From assembly GCA_001910725.1 (NCBI GenBank), contig MJGA01000002.1, positions 558,001 through 622,000 on the forward strand: a stretch of DNA of 64,000 nucleotides, read 5' to 3'. A model generated the notes under the pieces. The model saw nothing but the letters and a program-made list of their open reading frames with translations, had not been told where the DNA came from and ran no database searches. A program made the translations under genes and the position numbers. Shown here one piece after another: positions 32,652-43,191 of this stretch (position 1 is the stretch's first letter; the number at the start of each line of letters is the position of its first letter). Source of the DNA: Phanerodontia chrysosporium. Lineage: Eukaryota; Basidiomycota; Agaricomycetes; Polyporales; Phanerochaetaceae.

Positions 32652-33725
32652 TCAAGCCTCGACAAACTTCTTGACGTTCTGGAGCCAGCCGACGTACTCC
32701 TGAGCCGGACGTCAGTAAGAGCTCTCTCGGCCGAGGTATCATAGCTGACGTACCTTCTGCTCCTTGTACTCAGCGTACTCGGGCACAAAGACAGCGAGGG
32801 CGTCGTTGATGCCACGCTCCTGGAGGAACTTCTCAAACTCTTCCTGGACCGAGACATCGAGGGTATCGAACTGCCAGCTACTTTAGCGAGGTTCCTCATG
32901 GTCATAACACTCGAGAGCACTCACCTGGGGCCGATGTACAGACCACGGCGCTTCCAGTCGGCCTCAGCGGTGAGCTCGGTGCCGGTCTGCGCATCGCCGT
33001 AGAACGAGATGTTGTCGGTAATGAAGGTGCCGTCCTGGCACATGGCGTCGATCGTGAGCGCGCCGGGCGCGGACGCCTTCGTGATCGCGAACGAGCAGCG
33101 AATCGGGTACGAGTGCACGGGCTGGTCCTCGGACGCCTCCTCGCTCTCCTCGAGCTCCTCAAAGTCGGCCTCCTGCTCGGCTTGGATGTCCGCAATCGAG
33201 AACATCAGGCGGATGCTACAGTTCTGCATCAGTATCTCTTGTCGACACGGAAGCAACAGCACACGCACGTCTCGTTGCCGAACTTGCGCGTCAGCGTGAC
33301 CTCGTCGTTCCCGGGGACGTCCTCGATCTGTAGGAACGGCACTAAGCACGAGCTCCTAACATCATAGCACAGCAGCGACGCACCTGCCAGACACCCTGCG
33401 CCTTGAACGCCTTCAGGAAGTCGGGCTCCGCCGGCGCGGCGGCCTCCTTCTCGTACTGGAGCTCCTCTGCAAGCTTCTGCGCGAGCGACACGTCGGCTGT
33501 CCCATGCTCGTCAGCACGTCGAACAGAGTGCATGCTGTAGAGGAGTCACTCACTGGCACCCTCACCGAGGCGGCGCGCAGACACTGAGAATGCACGCGCG
33601 GGCGCGACGAGCGGCGTGCGGAGCGCAGGGAGCGCGGCGCGGGCGACGCTGCGTGCGGCACCGCGGGCGGCGAGCATGCGGCTCGAGGGGCCGGCAACCT
33701 GGCGGAGAGCACGAATAGCAGACAT
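32652..33725 (-). CDS. MAM33: Mitochondrial matrix acidic protein, MAM33/p32 family
   Basis: Six exons (33554-33725, 33384-33496, 33269-33327, 32925-33215, 32754-32877, 32652-32699) join in phase to 268 aa. The N-terminus is a strong mitochondrial presequence rich in Arg/Ala/Ser (MSAIRALRQVAGPSSRMLAA... ending ARAFSVSARR). Family landmarks follow: LAQKLAEELQYEKE, DEVTLTRKFGNE, IRLMFSIADI, acidic EELEESEEASED, then GTELTAEADWKRRGLYIGP and the closing EEFEKFLQERGINDALAVFV with EYKEQKEYVGWL. The mature acidic protein forms a doughnut trimer in the matrix and supports mitochondrial translation and respiratory function in yeast. Length and exon ends are normal; the intron before the last exon leaves only 15 codons. 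Confidence 0.93.
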
Positions 33726-34621
33726 CGTCGTCGTCGTTTGTTTTTGGGAGTGGTCGTGGACGGAGAAAAAAGACGGGATGAAGGTTGGGATTCGGAGAGC
33801 CCTGGGTGGAGAGCCGCGGCTACGCTTTGCGTGTGATGGGCGCGCGCCTAACCGAAATTTCCAGAGGCGGTGTTTGGTCCGGACAAATAGAACGCGCCAC
33901 GTGCGTGGGGTGCCGACGCGGTCTACACGCGTCGCGGCGAGTCGCGGGCCATCAAGCCTTGCGAGAGAAGTGTATACGTGCATCTCGATAGTGTGTTACC
34001 GTGAGCATGGATACAGGCTTCATGATAAACGTGTCGGATCCTGCGTGTATCTTATCTCCGAATATCCATTTTAGGTAGCGAAAGGGCGCTGCGGGCAGCG
34101 CTCGGTCCAACGTCTTCATGAGCAGCCACTGTTGAGAAAACGGACGCTACCATCTGACGGTGAGGTTTATGCAGACGAAGAAATATCTAGTGATATGGCT
34201 AACACGAGTTTATACCACTTTCAAGAACCCTCCGGTTTCCGTTTGCTCAAAGACTTTGTACGCGGACTAGTTGGCCATGGAGGTGACGACCGGGCGTCTG
34301 CGTTCGTGACACCTCACCGCGGTCAGGTGATCCCCTACGGAGACATGACGTCTGCCGACAGGTGCTTGCGTTGTGAACTTCTATACTGGGCTATGTCGGA
34401 CCGGGATTATCGCTGAAGATGCTGTGTAAGGAATTGACCTCCGGCGTACGTCCTGCGCTACACCTGGCGCACTGCAGCCGCTTATCTCGCCTCTTCAGCG
34501 AAAGCGATGACGAAACGTACCACCTCTACCACGAACCACGATGGAGGATGTATGGTAAGCGTCCTTCCCGCTCGTTGACTCTACACAATCATGATATTCC
34601 AGCAGTCACCTGAGCGTAGCT
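33726..34621. other. Intergenic between MAM33 and F-box gene
   Basis: The left part is the MAM33 promoter region. A plus-strand frame at 34132-34416 (MRKRTLPSDGEVYADEE...) has no recognisable domain and no clear partner exon. Confidence 0.4.
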
Positions 34622-35941
34622 ATGGACCACACCGCAGAGAAACTTGCGGAAAACACGTCGACGCTGCCGCAAGAGCTAATTGACCACATAATCGACTACC
34701 TTCATGACGACAAGGACTCCCTGCGCTGTTGCTCCCTGGCCCATCGTCGGTGCCTCCCGGCCAGTTCGTTTCACCTCTTTTACCGCATGCGCTTTCCGCC
34801 TTGCGATCATCCCAGCTTCATGATGACCAAAACGACTGTGTGCAAGTGTTACCTTGTCTGCGACTCACTTGGCCTCGAAGATCTGTATACGTTGTATACG
34901 AAACACCCACGCATCCGCGAGAACATCAGGGACCTTCGTATCGACCTTTTCCGCTCAGCTGCCCGTTCATCGGGCCACTGGATCATATCGCTAGCAGAGG
35001 TGGTCAAAATACTAGACGTCGCACCAGGGATCCACAGCTTGGAGATCAAGTGCAAGGAATTCGTGCCCCGGGCCCCTCCCGTTCCCCGCCGCACGTCGCG
35101 ATCCCTTTCCAGTCTTATTCTTAGACCCTCCGGGCACATTACCGACTCCCGGCCCGTGATGAACTTCCTGTGCACGTTCAGCCACATCGGGTCGCTGACG
35201 CTATGCGGCCGCCCTTTGTCCATTCATCCGCCCGACGTATCAGCGCTAGCGGGCGTTCCGGTACGCGTCGACCGCGTCGAGCTTAACTGTATCCCATTGA
35301 GCGGCCGCATCTGGCTTGACTTGATGCGTGAGCATGGAATGCTCAGCTCTCTGAACGCCCTCGTCTTCACGCGCCATGGCGGCGGTCCCGTTGCACGTCC
35401 TGTGGAGGAGGTCCAGATCGTGACCGAGTCACTGCACTCCGTCTTGCAGAATTGCAAAGCGATCAGGTCGATTAGCTGCGACCAAGAACCATTCCTAGGA
35501 CTCGCCACATACCCTTCGACGTGCCCGAGCCTGCGCGAGCTCGAGTTCCGTGTCGGATTCTGGATTCGGGCACCGGGTCCCGATTCGACCATTCCTCGCT
35601 GCTGGAACATGATCACAGAGTTTATGGCAGGCCAGCTTGCCAGCACCATCGAGGACCTCACCCTCGACCTCGACCTCGACCTACCACGCGACGTCCCGCG
35701 AAGCTTCGAAGCCGTATCGCAGCAGCTCACGGCGCAGCTCGCAAGTCTCGACTGGGGCCCGCTTCGGAGGGTGCACTCTATAACAGTGAAGTTAGCGATA
35801 GACATACGATATCGTGAGCCGCAAACGTGGGTAGGAGACAAGGACGCTTCTATGATAGCTGTTCAGCGCGGTATCAGGTCCCATCTTACCAGTCAGCAGC
35901 GCTTCACCTTCTGTGGCTCCTATTTGTCTCTCTCGTTCTAG
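34622..35941 (+). CDS. F-box-type protein
   Basis: One uninterrupted 439-codon frame. Residues ~15-50 are an F-box-like motif: TLPQELIDHIIDYLHDDKDS followed by LRCCSLAHRRCLPASSFHLF. The F-box would bind Skp1 in an SCF ubiquitin ligase. The remainder has irregular leucine-rich strands (for example IHSLEIKCKEF, IGSLTLCGRPLSIH, LRELEFRVGFW, IEDLTLDLDLDLP), the usual substrate-binding arrangement in the large F-box families of basidiomycetes. There are no introns and no frame breaks. The substrate is unknown. The start is the first ATG before the F-box and no upstream exon is needed. Confidence 0.82.
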   Translation: MDHTAEKLAENTSTLPQELIDHIIDYLHDDKDSLRCCSLAHRRCLPASSFHLFYRMRFPPCDHPSFMMTKTTVCKCYLVCDSLGLEDLYTLYTKHPRIRENIRDLRIDLFRSAARSSGHWIISLAEVVKILDVAPGIHSLEIKCKEFVPRAPPVPRRTSRSLSSLILRPSGHITDSRPVMNFLCTFSHIGSLTLCGRPLSIHPPDVSALAGVPVRVDRVELNCIPLSGRIWLDLMREHGMLSSLNALVFTRHGGGPVARPVEEVQIVTESLHSVLQNCKAIRSISCDQEPFLGLATYPSTCPSLRELEFRVGFWIRAPGPDSTIPRCWNMITEFMAGQLASTIEDLTLDLDLDLPRDVPRSFEAVSQQLTAQLASLDWGPLRRVHSITVKLAIDIRYREPQTWVGDKDASMIAVQRGIRSHLTSQQRFTFCGSYLSLSF

Positions 35942-36332
35942 GTAGACCCCATAGAGCACATTCCTGTGGCACTGTTGCCCGTAGGACTGAATTAGCTTGC
36001 AAGTCGACTTCCAACTTGGTGTCACCTCACGGCGGGCCCGGGAGAGCACGAACTCAGATCGCTTATCTTATCTCTCAATTCCTATTTCAAGCTCATACTA
36101 ACCGCGACACCGTTGAGTCGTTCCCCCACGATGCCACACTGGAATTTGCGTTAGCCCTACTCTACAACTTGTCGGTTCGTTCTGGAAAGGTGGCTATCTT
36201 TGATATGCTAGTTTTTATTCGGCCCGCACAACCCAGATTTTGACTCTTACCACATGACGAGGCTCTTGTGCCGACAACACTGTTAAGCTCGGATGTCGAT
36301 GGCTTGCTATGATGTCAGTCCACCGACGAAGG

Positions 36333-36339
36333 ATATAAG
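36333..36339 (+). promoter_or_regulatory. TATA box of first SDR gene
   Basis: GGATATAAGGCAG about 85 bases before the ATG at 36418. The paralogous SDR gene has GGATATAAAGCAG at the same distance from its ATG, and both are preceded by TGATGTCAG. Confidence 0.55.
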
Positions 36340-36417
36340 GCAGGCCATACCGGCTGATTTCCGTGTGGTGAGACCATTTCCTTCTCGCCCCGACACACTG
36401 ACAATTGAGCAGACGCC

Positions 36418-37688
36418 ATGGCAGACGAGATACTGAAAGAGGTGCATGTCAGTAACATGTTCGACCTGCGAGGAGTTGTCGCGGTAGTCACAGGAGGTGG
36501 AAGTGTACGTATGCCTACTTCTTATCGAGTCGCGGTGGTTGATCCTATGTGCGTAGGGAATTGGGCTGATGATTAGCTCGACTCTCATCTCGAACGGTGC
36601 CACCGTCTTCATCATTGGTCCCGTCCAGGCAGATCTTGACAGGTGCGTCGTGGCATTTGTTTCCCTTCACCGCTCATATCCATCGTAACAGGATCTGTAA
36701 GACGTACAACGATGCAGCTGAAAGGATCGGCAAGCATGGCAGGATGTACGGCATAGCAGGAGATGTCAGCAAGAAGGTCAGCACTGTCCTCACGCCCTGC
36801 CATTCAAATTCACAAAGTCGCAGTCGGAAGCCATTCGCTTGGCCGATGAAGTAGGGCGAAAAGTACCTCATGTTACTGTCCTCTTCAATAACGCAGGGTG
36901 AGTGCGAAACGTCGAGATCGCGCCTTCTGCCACCTGACTAGTCTGTCAGAGTCTCTGAAGGCAGATTCGCGCGCCCTACTGAAACGACAGCAGAAGCTTT
37001 CAAGCGCGCGTACTTCGAGAACCTGAAGGAGGAGACCTTCGACAAGGTCATGCACACGAACGCCGTCGGCCCGTACTGGCTGACGTTCGCGTTTCTCCCG
37101 CTGCTCGAGAAGTGGAAGGAAAGCGGCTACCGCGGGCTTGGCGGGAAGAAGTTCGCGCCGCAGGTGATCATGACAAGCAGCATGAACGGCTGGACGAAGG
37201 ACCCGGCGACGGCGGGCTTCACGTTCCCGTACATGTTCTCCAAGTCTGCGATCGGCCATGCCACCGGGACTCTTGCCCACGAGCTGCTCCCGCTCGGTAT
37301 CCGCGTAAACGGTATCGCACCTGGTACGTAATCGTTCCTGACTTTTTCTCGCCACTCTTCACGACCTGCGGTTGTTACAGGCCTGTTTCTGACCGAGATG
37401 TCCGCTCCTGGCACGTCTGACGAGCTGGGCGTGTCGCGCCTTACCAACTTGTCAAAATTCCGCTTCGAAGTTCCCTGCTCGCAACCACCTCCGGACGATG
37501 GTTCGAAGCCCCTAAACGCGGGGTCCAGAACAGATGTAGGGGCTCTTGCTCTATTCTTGGTCAGCAATTGGTTCGTCAACGGAGAGACGGTACTGATTGA
37601 TGGAGGGGTGAGTAATGTCACGGCCAATCTCACACAAAACTGAATGCTCTACCATCAGACGATGTTGCTCCATCCGTCATCGTATTAA
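36418..37688 (+). CDS. Short-chain dehydrogenase/reductase, paralogue 1
   Basis: Seven exons (36418-36504, 36557-36642, 36692-36776, 36824-36897, 36950-37323, 37381-37607, 37659-37688) join in phase to 320 aa. A Rossmann glycine motif GVVAVVTGGGSGIGLMIS spans the first intron and binds NAD(P). LFNNAG is the NNAG motif. MTSSMNGWTKDP supplies the catalytic Ser, and FPYMFSKSAIGHATG holds the active-site Tyr-x3-Lys equivalent (YMFSK). ALFLVSNWFVNGETVLIDGG is the usual C-terminal block. It should reduce a carbonyl or oxidise an alcohol in the cytosol. The substrate is unknown, but an OYE-type reductase and a second SDR lie next to it. The last exon codes only nine residues (TMLLHPSSY). Confidence 0.9.
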
Positions 37689-37883
37689 CTCCCTTTTACC
37701 AAGAGCCTAACGCGGCTTGCGCGAATGTGATATTTTCCACACGCCAGCATGTCGACGCCTCGACTAGTGCGAGCCTCAGATTATCACATAAAGCACATCC
37801 GTGTCAGGCACTGAGATACAAATCACTGATAGTGCAGTTGATTATGGCTTTTAGATGGTCAACCTCTTCCACAGATTTGGGAT

Positions 37884-38710
37884 ACTCAGGTCGTTCGGGG
37901 GTCGTCTCGCGTGGGACGTGCCAATTCCCGAGAACCATCTGCACCCCAGCTGCTAGTGATCCGTGCCATTGGAGTCTGGACGGCGATGAGTACGGTCCTG
38001 CGCAGGAAGAAGCGGCGTTGACATTCACCTTTGTGCTCGATTGGCCCGTCGTCTCCACCTTCAACTCTGGCCCGCCAGTCGCCTTCCCGAGGGAGTTTGT
38101 TGTGGGTGCAGGGTTGTCTCGTGGATGCTACTTGCGGTCTGAAGGTCAGCGTGGTCATCTTGAAGACGGATACGCCACTTACCGAGGGGAGGCGGGAAAA
38201 ATGAACAGCGCCCGCGACTCTGGACGCTTTGAGCGATGGTTGCCTCTGTTCACCGCTGGTTAGCATGTTGACTTCAGTGCAGGAGGCAGTGAGCTCACCC
38301 TTAACGAAGAGGGCTTGACACGGACCCAGTGCCACCGACAGGCCTGTGCGGGCATCCCCTCGGACATCGCACTCGACAGCGCCTGGACCTCAACCCGGAG
38401 GGAGTTCCCGTGCGCCGTCTCGCACATCATCGGAGGGGCGGCTGGGATCTAGCAGTCCCCGCACAGCTCCTGCTGTCGGTGCCGGTCCAAGAATAGAGGG
38501 GAACCGCGTCGCCCGGGGAAAGGGGAAGTGGGTGGTTGGGAGCACAGTGTTGGGGCTAGAGGCTCACTGGCAAGGGGGTCTCTATTTATACGTCTCTGGA
38601 GGGAGGCTGACGCGTCGACGCGACGGGGTCACGGGACGGGCTTGTTGAACACGATCGCGGGCGGGGATCGAAGGAGCGAAGAGTCGTAACGTCATTCGAC
38701 CCACGCGTCC
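37884..38710 (-). repeat. Modular dispersed repeat, copy 4
   Basis: Sense is the minus strand. The TATAAATA is at plus-strand 38583-38590. The 5' block (~38325-38705) matches the other copies, with a donor-like GTGAGC near 38305. The 3' block (37892-37931) differs by two bases (GGGAATTGGCACGTCCC). TATA-to-3'-motif distance is 661 bp. It begins ~200 bp after the SDR1 stop and points toward it. A 149-codon frame (37886-38335, minus) runs the length of its interior, and another ends with the 3' motif read as GNWHVPRETTPERPEYPK. Confidence 0.7.
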
Positions 38711-38790
38711 TCGGAGACGGCAGCGAACCAAGCGCAAGTGGACCACTGCGCACTTCGCAACGCGCTGTGTAGCATTAGTCTGCAGGCCTG

Positions 38791-38817
38791 TGAAGCTTGA
38801 AGCTTGAAGCTTGAAGT
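38791..38817. repeat. Short tandem repeat (GAAGCTT)n
   Basis: GAAGCTT is repeated three to four times without spacer in the gap between repeat copy 4 and the OYE gene. Confidence 0.8.
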
Positions 38818-39389
38818 ACCGAGATTTCCCTACGTACAAGCGACTTTCCTACAGGCTTCATATGCAGGTCCTCCGCCTTCAGCCTCTTGGGACTTCAGAA
38901 CAGGCGCTACCGTCGTTCCCCTACACCCAATCCTTCGCGTGGTCAACGAAACGGAGGGCTGCAGGGTCCAGCTCCATGGGATACGATAATATTGAGCTTT
39001 GACAACGACTGTTGCTGCTCTCGTGCCCGTACAGCTTGGCCAAGTTGTGAGACGTCCGCCAGTGCGATGCAAGCCTCCAAGGTCCCTGGCAGTCTTGGCT
39101 CATCCGCACCTCCAGCTAGCGACATATGCCCCAGCTTGCCAAAGACCGCGTCCTTCGTGTTGTCGCTTGCGAAAGCAGATCGGACTATCCGGTGGCATCT
39201 ACTGACGGACGATCGCCCTGCGACCCACGCTGCAAAACGTGCTGCTGATGTCGGGGCTGTGATACACACTTGTGCAATCCCTCAGGCCGTAATCACGTCC
39301 ATTGATTCTTATCCGTCGCGTACCATGTTGCATTATTTTGAGAGTGATATGTTGTTGCGCAGAGACAATGTTATCAAATAATGGAGTCG
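38818..39389. other. Unassigned
   Basis: No gene supported. Frames on both strands are short. The right end is the 3' flank of the OYE gene. Confidence 0.4.
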
Positions 39390-41201
39390 TCAGTACCAGG
39401 CCGCGTAGCCCAAGAACAGGCTTGCAGCGCCCCACGCAAAAAGGCAGAACCATAACCAAGAGTTCTCATCGGGAGCAGCGTAGATCCACATCCGCAGAAC
39501 AGCACCAAGGCCTGGTCCCGCGTATATCTTCCAGTAGATCGGAACGTCCGCAGCGGCGAGATTGCGCATCGCGACCGTGTACCACGCCATCTCTGTGCCG
39601 GCCCCGATCAACCGTGGGAACTGCGGTCTTAGGAATGTCGGAAGGTGATTCCAGACGGAAATGAGGGGAGTGATGACGACCATCTCAACGGTGTACCAGG
39701 AGGTAGGTGCGTATAGAGGTTCCATATTCCAGGGCTTGACGCCGGGCGCAAGGGCGGGAGGCTCGAGGTGTCGCCGATCTTGCATTGACGCCTTGAATAT
39801 GCGTGGTAGATGTGGACAGAGTACTGACAGGCGTCCAATCCCAAGGAGATCAGCGTGCCTATGATGCAGAGCGAATGTCATGGTGTCAGCAGAGGAGAGG
39901 CCGCCAGTCAGAAGCACGAGAGGACGCTGCAAGTCTGGTGTCGCCTCCTGCAATTTCTCCAGCTCAAGGAGTGCAGATGAAGAGAAGCGGGCAAAGATAG
40001 CTTGACGCTTCGACCCGAGCTGCCGCTCATGAACTCTGCTAAAGTCAGCAGAGGTAATAAGGAAAGAAGAGTGAACACACCTGGCTCTCGGTAGTCGCCC
40101 CCACTGACTTCGATGAAGTCTACGTTTCTCCAGTTTGCGATGTTATGCACATGTTGCAAGACCGTTTCCTCGGCATTTGCAGTATCGCTGGTGTAGTCTG
40201 CTGCGTTCAGCTTAACTCCTACTGCGAACTTCGCAGGGACTACGTCGCGGATTGCGGATACTATCCGTGACAGGAGACGCAAGGGATCAGCAGTGGCAGA
40301 GTACTCGTCCGTTCGTGTATTTGACTGCATGGGTCATGCTGTCAGCATCGTCCTCCTGTGTCACGACCAACCCACCTCAGGTGAGATAAACTCCGCGATG
40401 AGATCTAAAACGGTACACGTCAGTCATGCAACATAACCAGAACATGGCGGGCATACATCCATGGCCTGCGTGAAGCTCGACGCCATCAAAACCAGCGCGT
40501 ACCGCCAGTCGAGCCCCGCGCACGAATGCTGCCACGACGGCATCAATATCCTGCATTGACATCTGTCGCGGCGTCTGGAACATAAGCCGAGACAACAGGC
40601 CAGAAAACGTCCAAGACGGAGAGCCGTCCAGATCGAGGCGTAGTGCGCTGGGAGCCAGAGGGGGCACAAAAGGCCATCTGCCACCAATAATGTTTGCAGA
40701 CTGCCGGCCACCGTGTGATAACTGGAGGATTGCTAGCGACCTGCTTGATGTATCTGCGCCATGCATGACGCCCGCAAGCGTCTTAAAAGGGGAGATAGTC
40801 TCGGCCGTGAGAACGCGAGGTACTACGATATCTCGGCCCAAGGAGAGGTGGTGGCTGTCGACTTGCACGTTTCCAGTCATGAGTATTCCCCAATCGCCTT
40901 CGGCCCATTTAGAGTATAGGTCGTAGTGACGTTTGTTTGGAGGACCTCCAAACATCGCTGCCAAATGTTCGTACATGGCCACCTAAAGTTATACCCAGCA
41001 ATGAGCATGCCATCGTCAGAGAGACCCCGCCGACCTTGCCTTTACGAGGCGATTGGGGACCTCAAGCCCGCAAGGTAATGTAATGGGAGACAGCAAAGGC
41101 TCCCAGTTGGCCCTATGCCCAAACTAGCGTCCATCTACGTCGCTTCGAGAGTGTGCGAAGAAGTACCTATCGTTCATCCCAGCATCGTTCTGCGCAGACA
41201 T
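39390..41201 (-). CDS. NADH:flavin oxidoreductase (Old Yellow Enzyme family) with hydrophobic C-terminus
   Basis: Six exons (41167-41201, 41040-41112, 40457-40982, 40376-40404, 40081-40324, 39390-40033) join in phase to 516 aa. The start reads MSAQNDAGMNDRANWEPLLS with PNRLVKVAMYEHLA next, the normal OYE entry. The FMN barrel is clear: GILMTGNVQVDSHHL, LQLSHGGRQS, MSMQDIDAVVAAFVRGARLA, then GFDGVELHAGHGYLIAEFIS and NTRTDEY. VLLTGGLSSADTM and DLLGIGRLSV complete the phosphate-binding end. Beyond the barrel ~120 extra residues end in a hydrophobic segment (WLWFCLFAWGAASLFLGY), suggesting membrane anchoring. The intron after exon 2 starts with GC (AAAG/GCAAGG), a rare but accepted donor. It probably reduces an activated alkene using NAD(P)H; its neighbours are two SDRs. 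Confidence 0.88.
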
Positions 41202-41645
41202 GACAGCTGAACGTAACTTGAATTCTCGAGCGCTCTGCATGCAGGAAGGGTTCACGGTCGCCTATCTTATCTCTGTACTTCCATTTTTGTCATGCTTACT
41301 GTCCCTCCTCAGGACCGCCGCGAGCGAACTCTTGCTTTCAACACCTATAGCTGCACCCTCCTGTGAACCGCAACATAGAGTGCTCTTGCACCAGAGGCTG
41401 GTGCTCTCTAGGCTTTGTGATCCCGGGCCAACGGTAATTCCTCGCGGCCATGGAGCCACCCTAGTCCTCCCACGGGGAACAAGGTGTCGGCACGACGGCA
41501 GTCAATAGCAGGTCTAGTTTCGACGGGATTCGACGGGATATGATGTCAGCTTTATGTTCGGGATATAAAGCAGTCGGATGAACTTCAGAGTTGCCTTGGA
41601 CTGTGTCTCGCATATCCGAGAACTCGTTGCACCGCGCCCTTCAAT
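41202..41645. promoter_or_regulatory. Divergent promoter shared by OYE gene and second SDR
   Basis: Only 444 bases separate the two start codons (41201 minus, 41646 plus). GGATATAAAGCAG near 41560 gives a TATA box ~85 bases before the SDR2 ATG. TTCGACGGGATTCGACGGGATATGATG (41519 onward, an 11-base word repeated) precedes it. The arrangement favours co-expression of the reductase and the dehydrogenase. Confidence 0.5.
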
Positions 41646-42927
41646 ATGGCCGAAGCAATCCTGAACGAAGTCAATGTCAGTAACATGTTTGACCTCCGCG
41701 GGGTCGTGGCGGTCGTCACCGGTGGTGGAAGCGTGCGTACATTGTATCAGACCTCCCAGAGATGGCTGACGTCTGTATGCAGGGAATCGGGCTCATGATT
41801 AGCTCGACCCTCATCTCGAATGGCGCGACGGTGTTTGCGATCGGTCCGAATCAAGCAGACCTAGACAAGTACGCTTTGCTCTTGTTGCTTTAAGCTCTTG
41901 ATGATTTACTTGCGTGGATCAGGACGTGCAAGATTTACAATGACGCCGCTGAGCGTACTGGAAAGCACGGAAGAATGTATGGTCTTCAAGGTGATATCAG
42001 CAAGAAGGTGCGTCCCTTTGCTTGCAGAAGTCACGGTCATATCTCACACTCCACGTGTATTAGTCAGAAGCTCTCCGTTTGGCCGAAGAGGTGGGCAAGA
42101 GAGTGCCTCATGTCACTGTACTCTTCAATAACGCGGGGTAAGTTCCGTCGCAAGTAGCTCTCGTGGTCATACTGAGTGCGTCAACTGGCAGAATCTCGGA
42201 AGGGAACATAGTGCGTCCCAAAGAGACGACTGCGGAGGCATTCAAGAAGGCGTATTTTGACGGTGTCCAGGAAGAGACCTTTGACCGCGTCATCAACACC
42301 AACGCGGTTGGTCCCTACTGGCTTACGTTCGCATTCCTGCCGCTGCTCGAGAAGTGGAAAGAGAGCGGTTATCGGGGACTTGGCAGGAAGAAATTTGCGC
42401 CACAAGTTATCATGACGAGCAGCATGAACGGCTGGACGAAAGACCCTGCTACGGCCGAATTCACCTTCCCATACCTCTACTCCAAGTCTGCCATTGGCCA
42501 CGCTACCTCAACGCTCGCGCACGAGCTGTTGCCTCTGGGCATTCGCGTCAATGGCATTGCTCCTGGTTGGTAATAGGCATTCTGCTCCTTGATAGGACTA
42601 CTGACGCCACGCGCAGGACTCTTCCTCACCGAGATGTCCGCCCCAGGTTCGACCGACGAGTTGGGCGTGTCTCGTCTCAAGGACACCTCCACATTCAGCT
42701 TCCAGATACCTTGCTCCCAACCTCCTCCAGATGACGGCTCCAAGCCGGTCAACGCAGGCTCGCGGACAGACGTGGGCGCACTGGCCTTATTTTTGGTCAG
42801 CAACTGGTTCGTCAATGGCGAAACCGTGCTCATTGACGGAGGTGTATGTATCTGGCGTCGAGTACATGCATTCGTTGCTGATTCAATTTTCTACCAGACT
42901 CTTCTCCTCCACCCATCGTCGTACTGA
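41646..42927 (+). CDS. Short-chain dehydrogenase/reductase, paralogue 2
   Basis: Seven exons (41646-41732, 41783-41868, 41923-42007, 42064-42137, 42192-42565, 42617-42843, 42898-42927) join in phase to 320 aa. Exon lengths are 87, 86, 85, 74, 374, 227 and 30 nt, identical to those of the SDR at 36.4 kb. All SDR landmarks are kept: VVAVVTGGGSGIGLMISSTL, LFNNAG, TSSMNGWTKDPATAEFTFPY and YLYSKSAIGHATS for the catalytic Tyr/Lys, and VSNWFVNGETVLIDGG. Differences from paralogue 1 concentrate in residues ~50-110. Donor of intron 5 is GTTGGT. It is probably a duplicate that has taken a related substrate; both are presumably cytosolic NAD(P)-dependent enzymes. Confidence 0.9.
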
Positions 42928-43191
42928 GCTTGCTGTACACGGTAACTCAACGCGGTATGCGCTTGCATCTTACCCGACGTCTAAGACTCTTGAACCTTGG
43001 ATATTCTCAGGTGGCGTCTCGTCCACTTCCACTTTGGTGGGCTATCGTAAACATACAAAGCAAACATACAGAGCAATGTCCATGGTATTAAAATGCAGTG
43101 TATATTAGCACAGTGTTATACAATAAGTCTAATCGATACATCAGTGTGACACGCAGCCGCGATACGCAACGAAGGCAGCTAGCGAACGGAC
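42928..43191. terminator. Convergent 3' ends of SDR2 and TFIIE-alpha genes
   Basis: 264 bases between two stop codons facing each other. ATTAAAATGC near 43087 is a possible poly(A) signal for SDR2. No other feature is seen. Confidence 0.35.

Noticed and set aside
12667..38648. Open frame (MRASPRTSHSTAPGPQPEGS...) found in all four repeat copies
   Set aside because: It is antisense to the TATA box, its conservation is equal at all codon positions, and it reflects DNA-level identity of the 5' block rather than protein selection.
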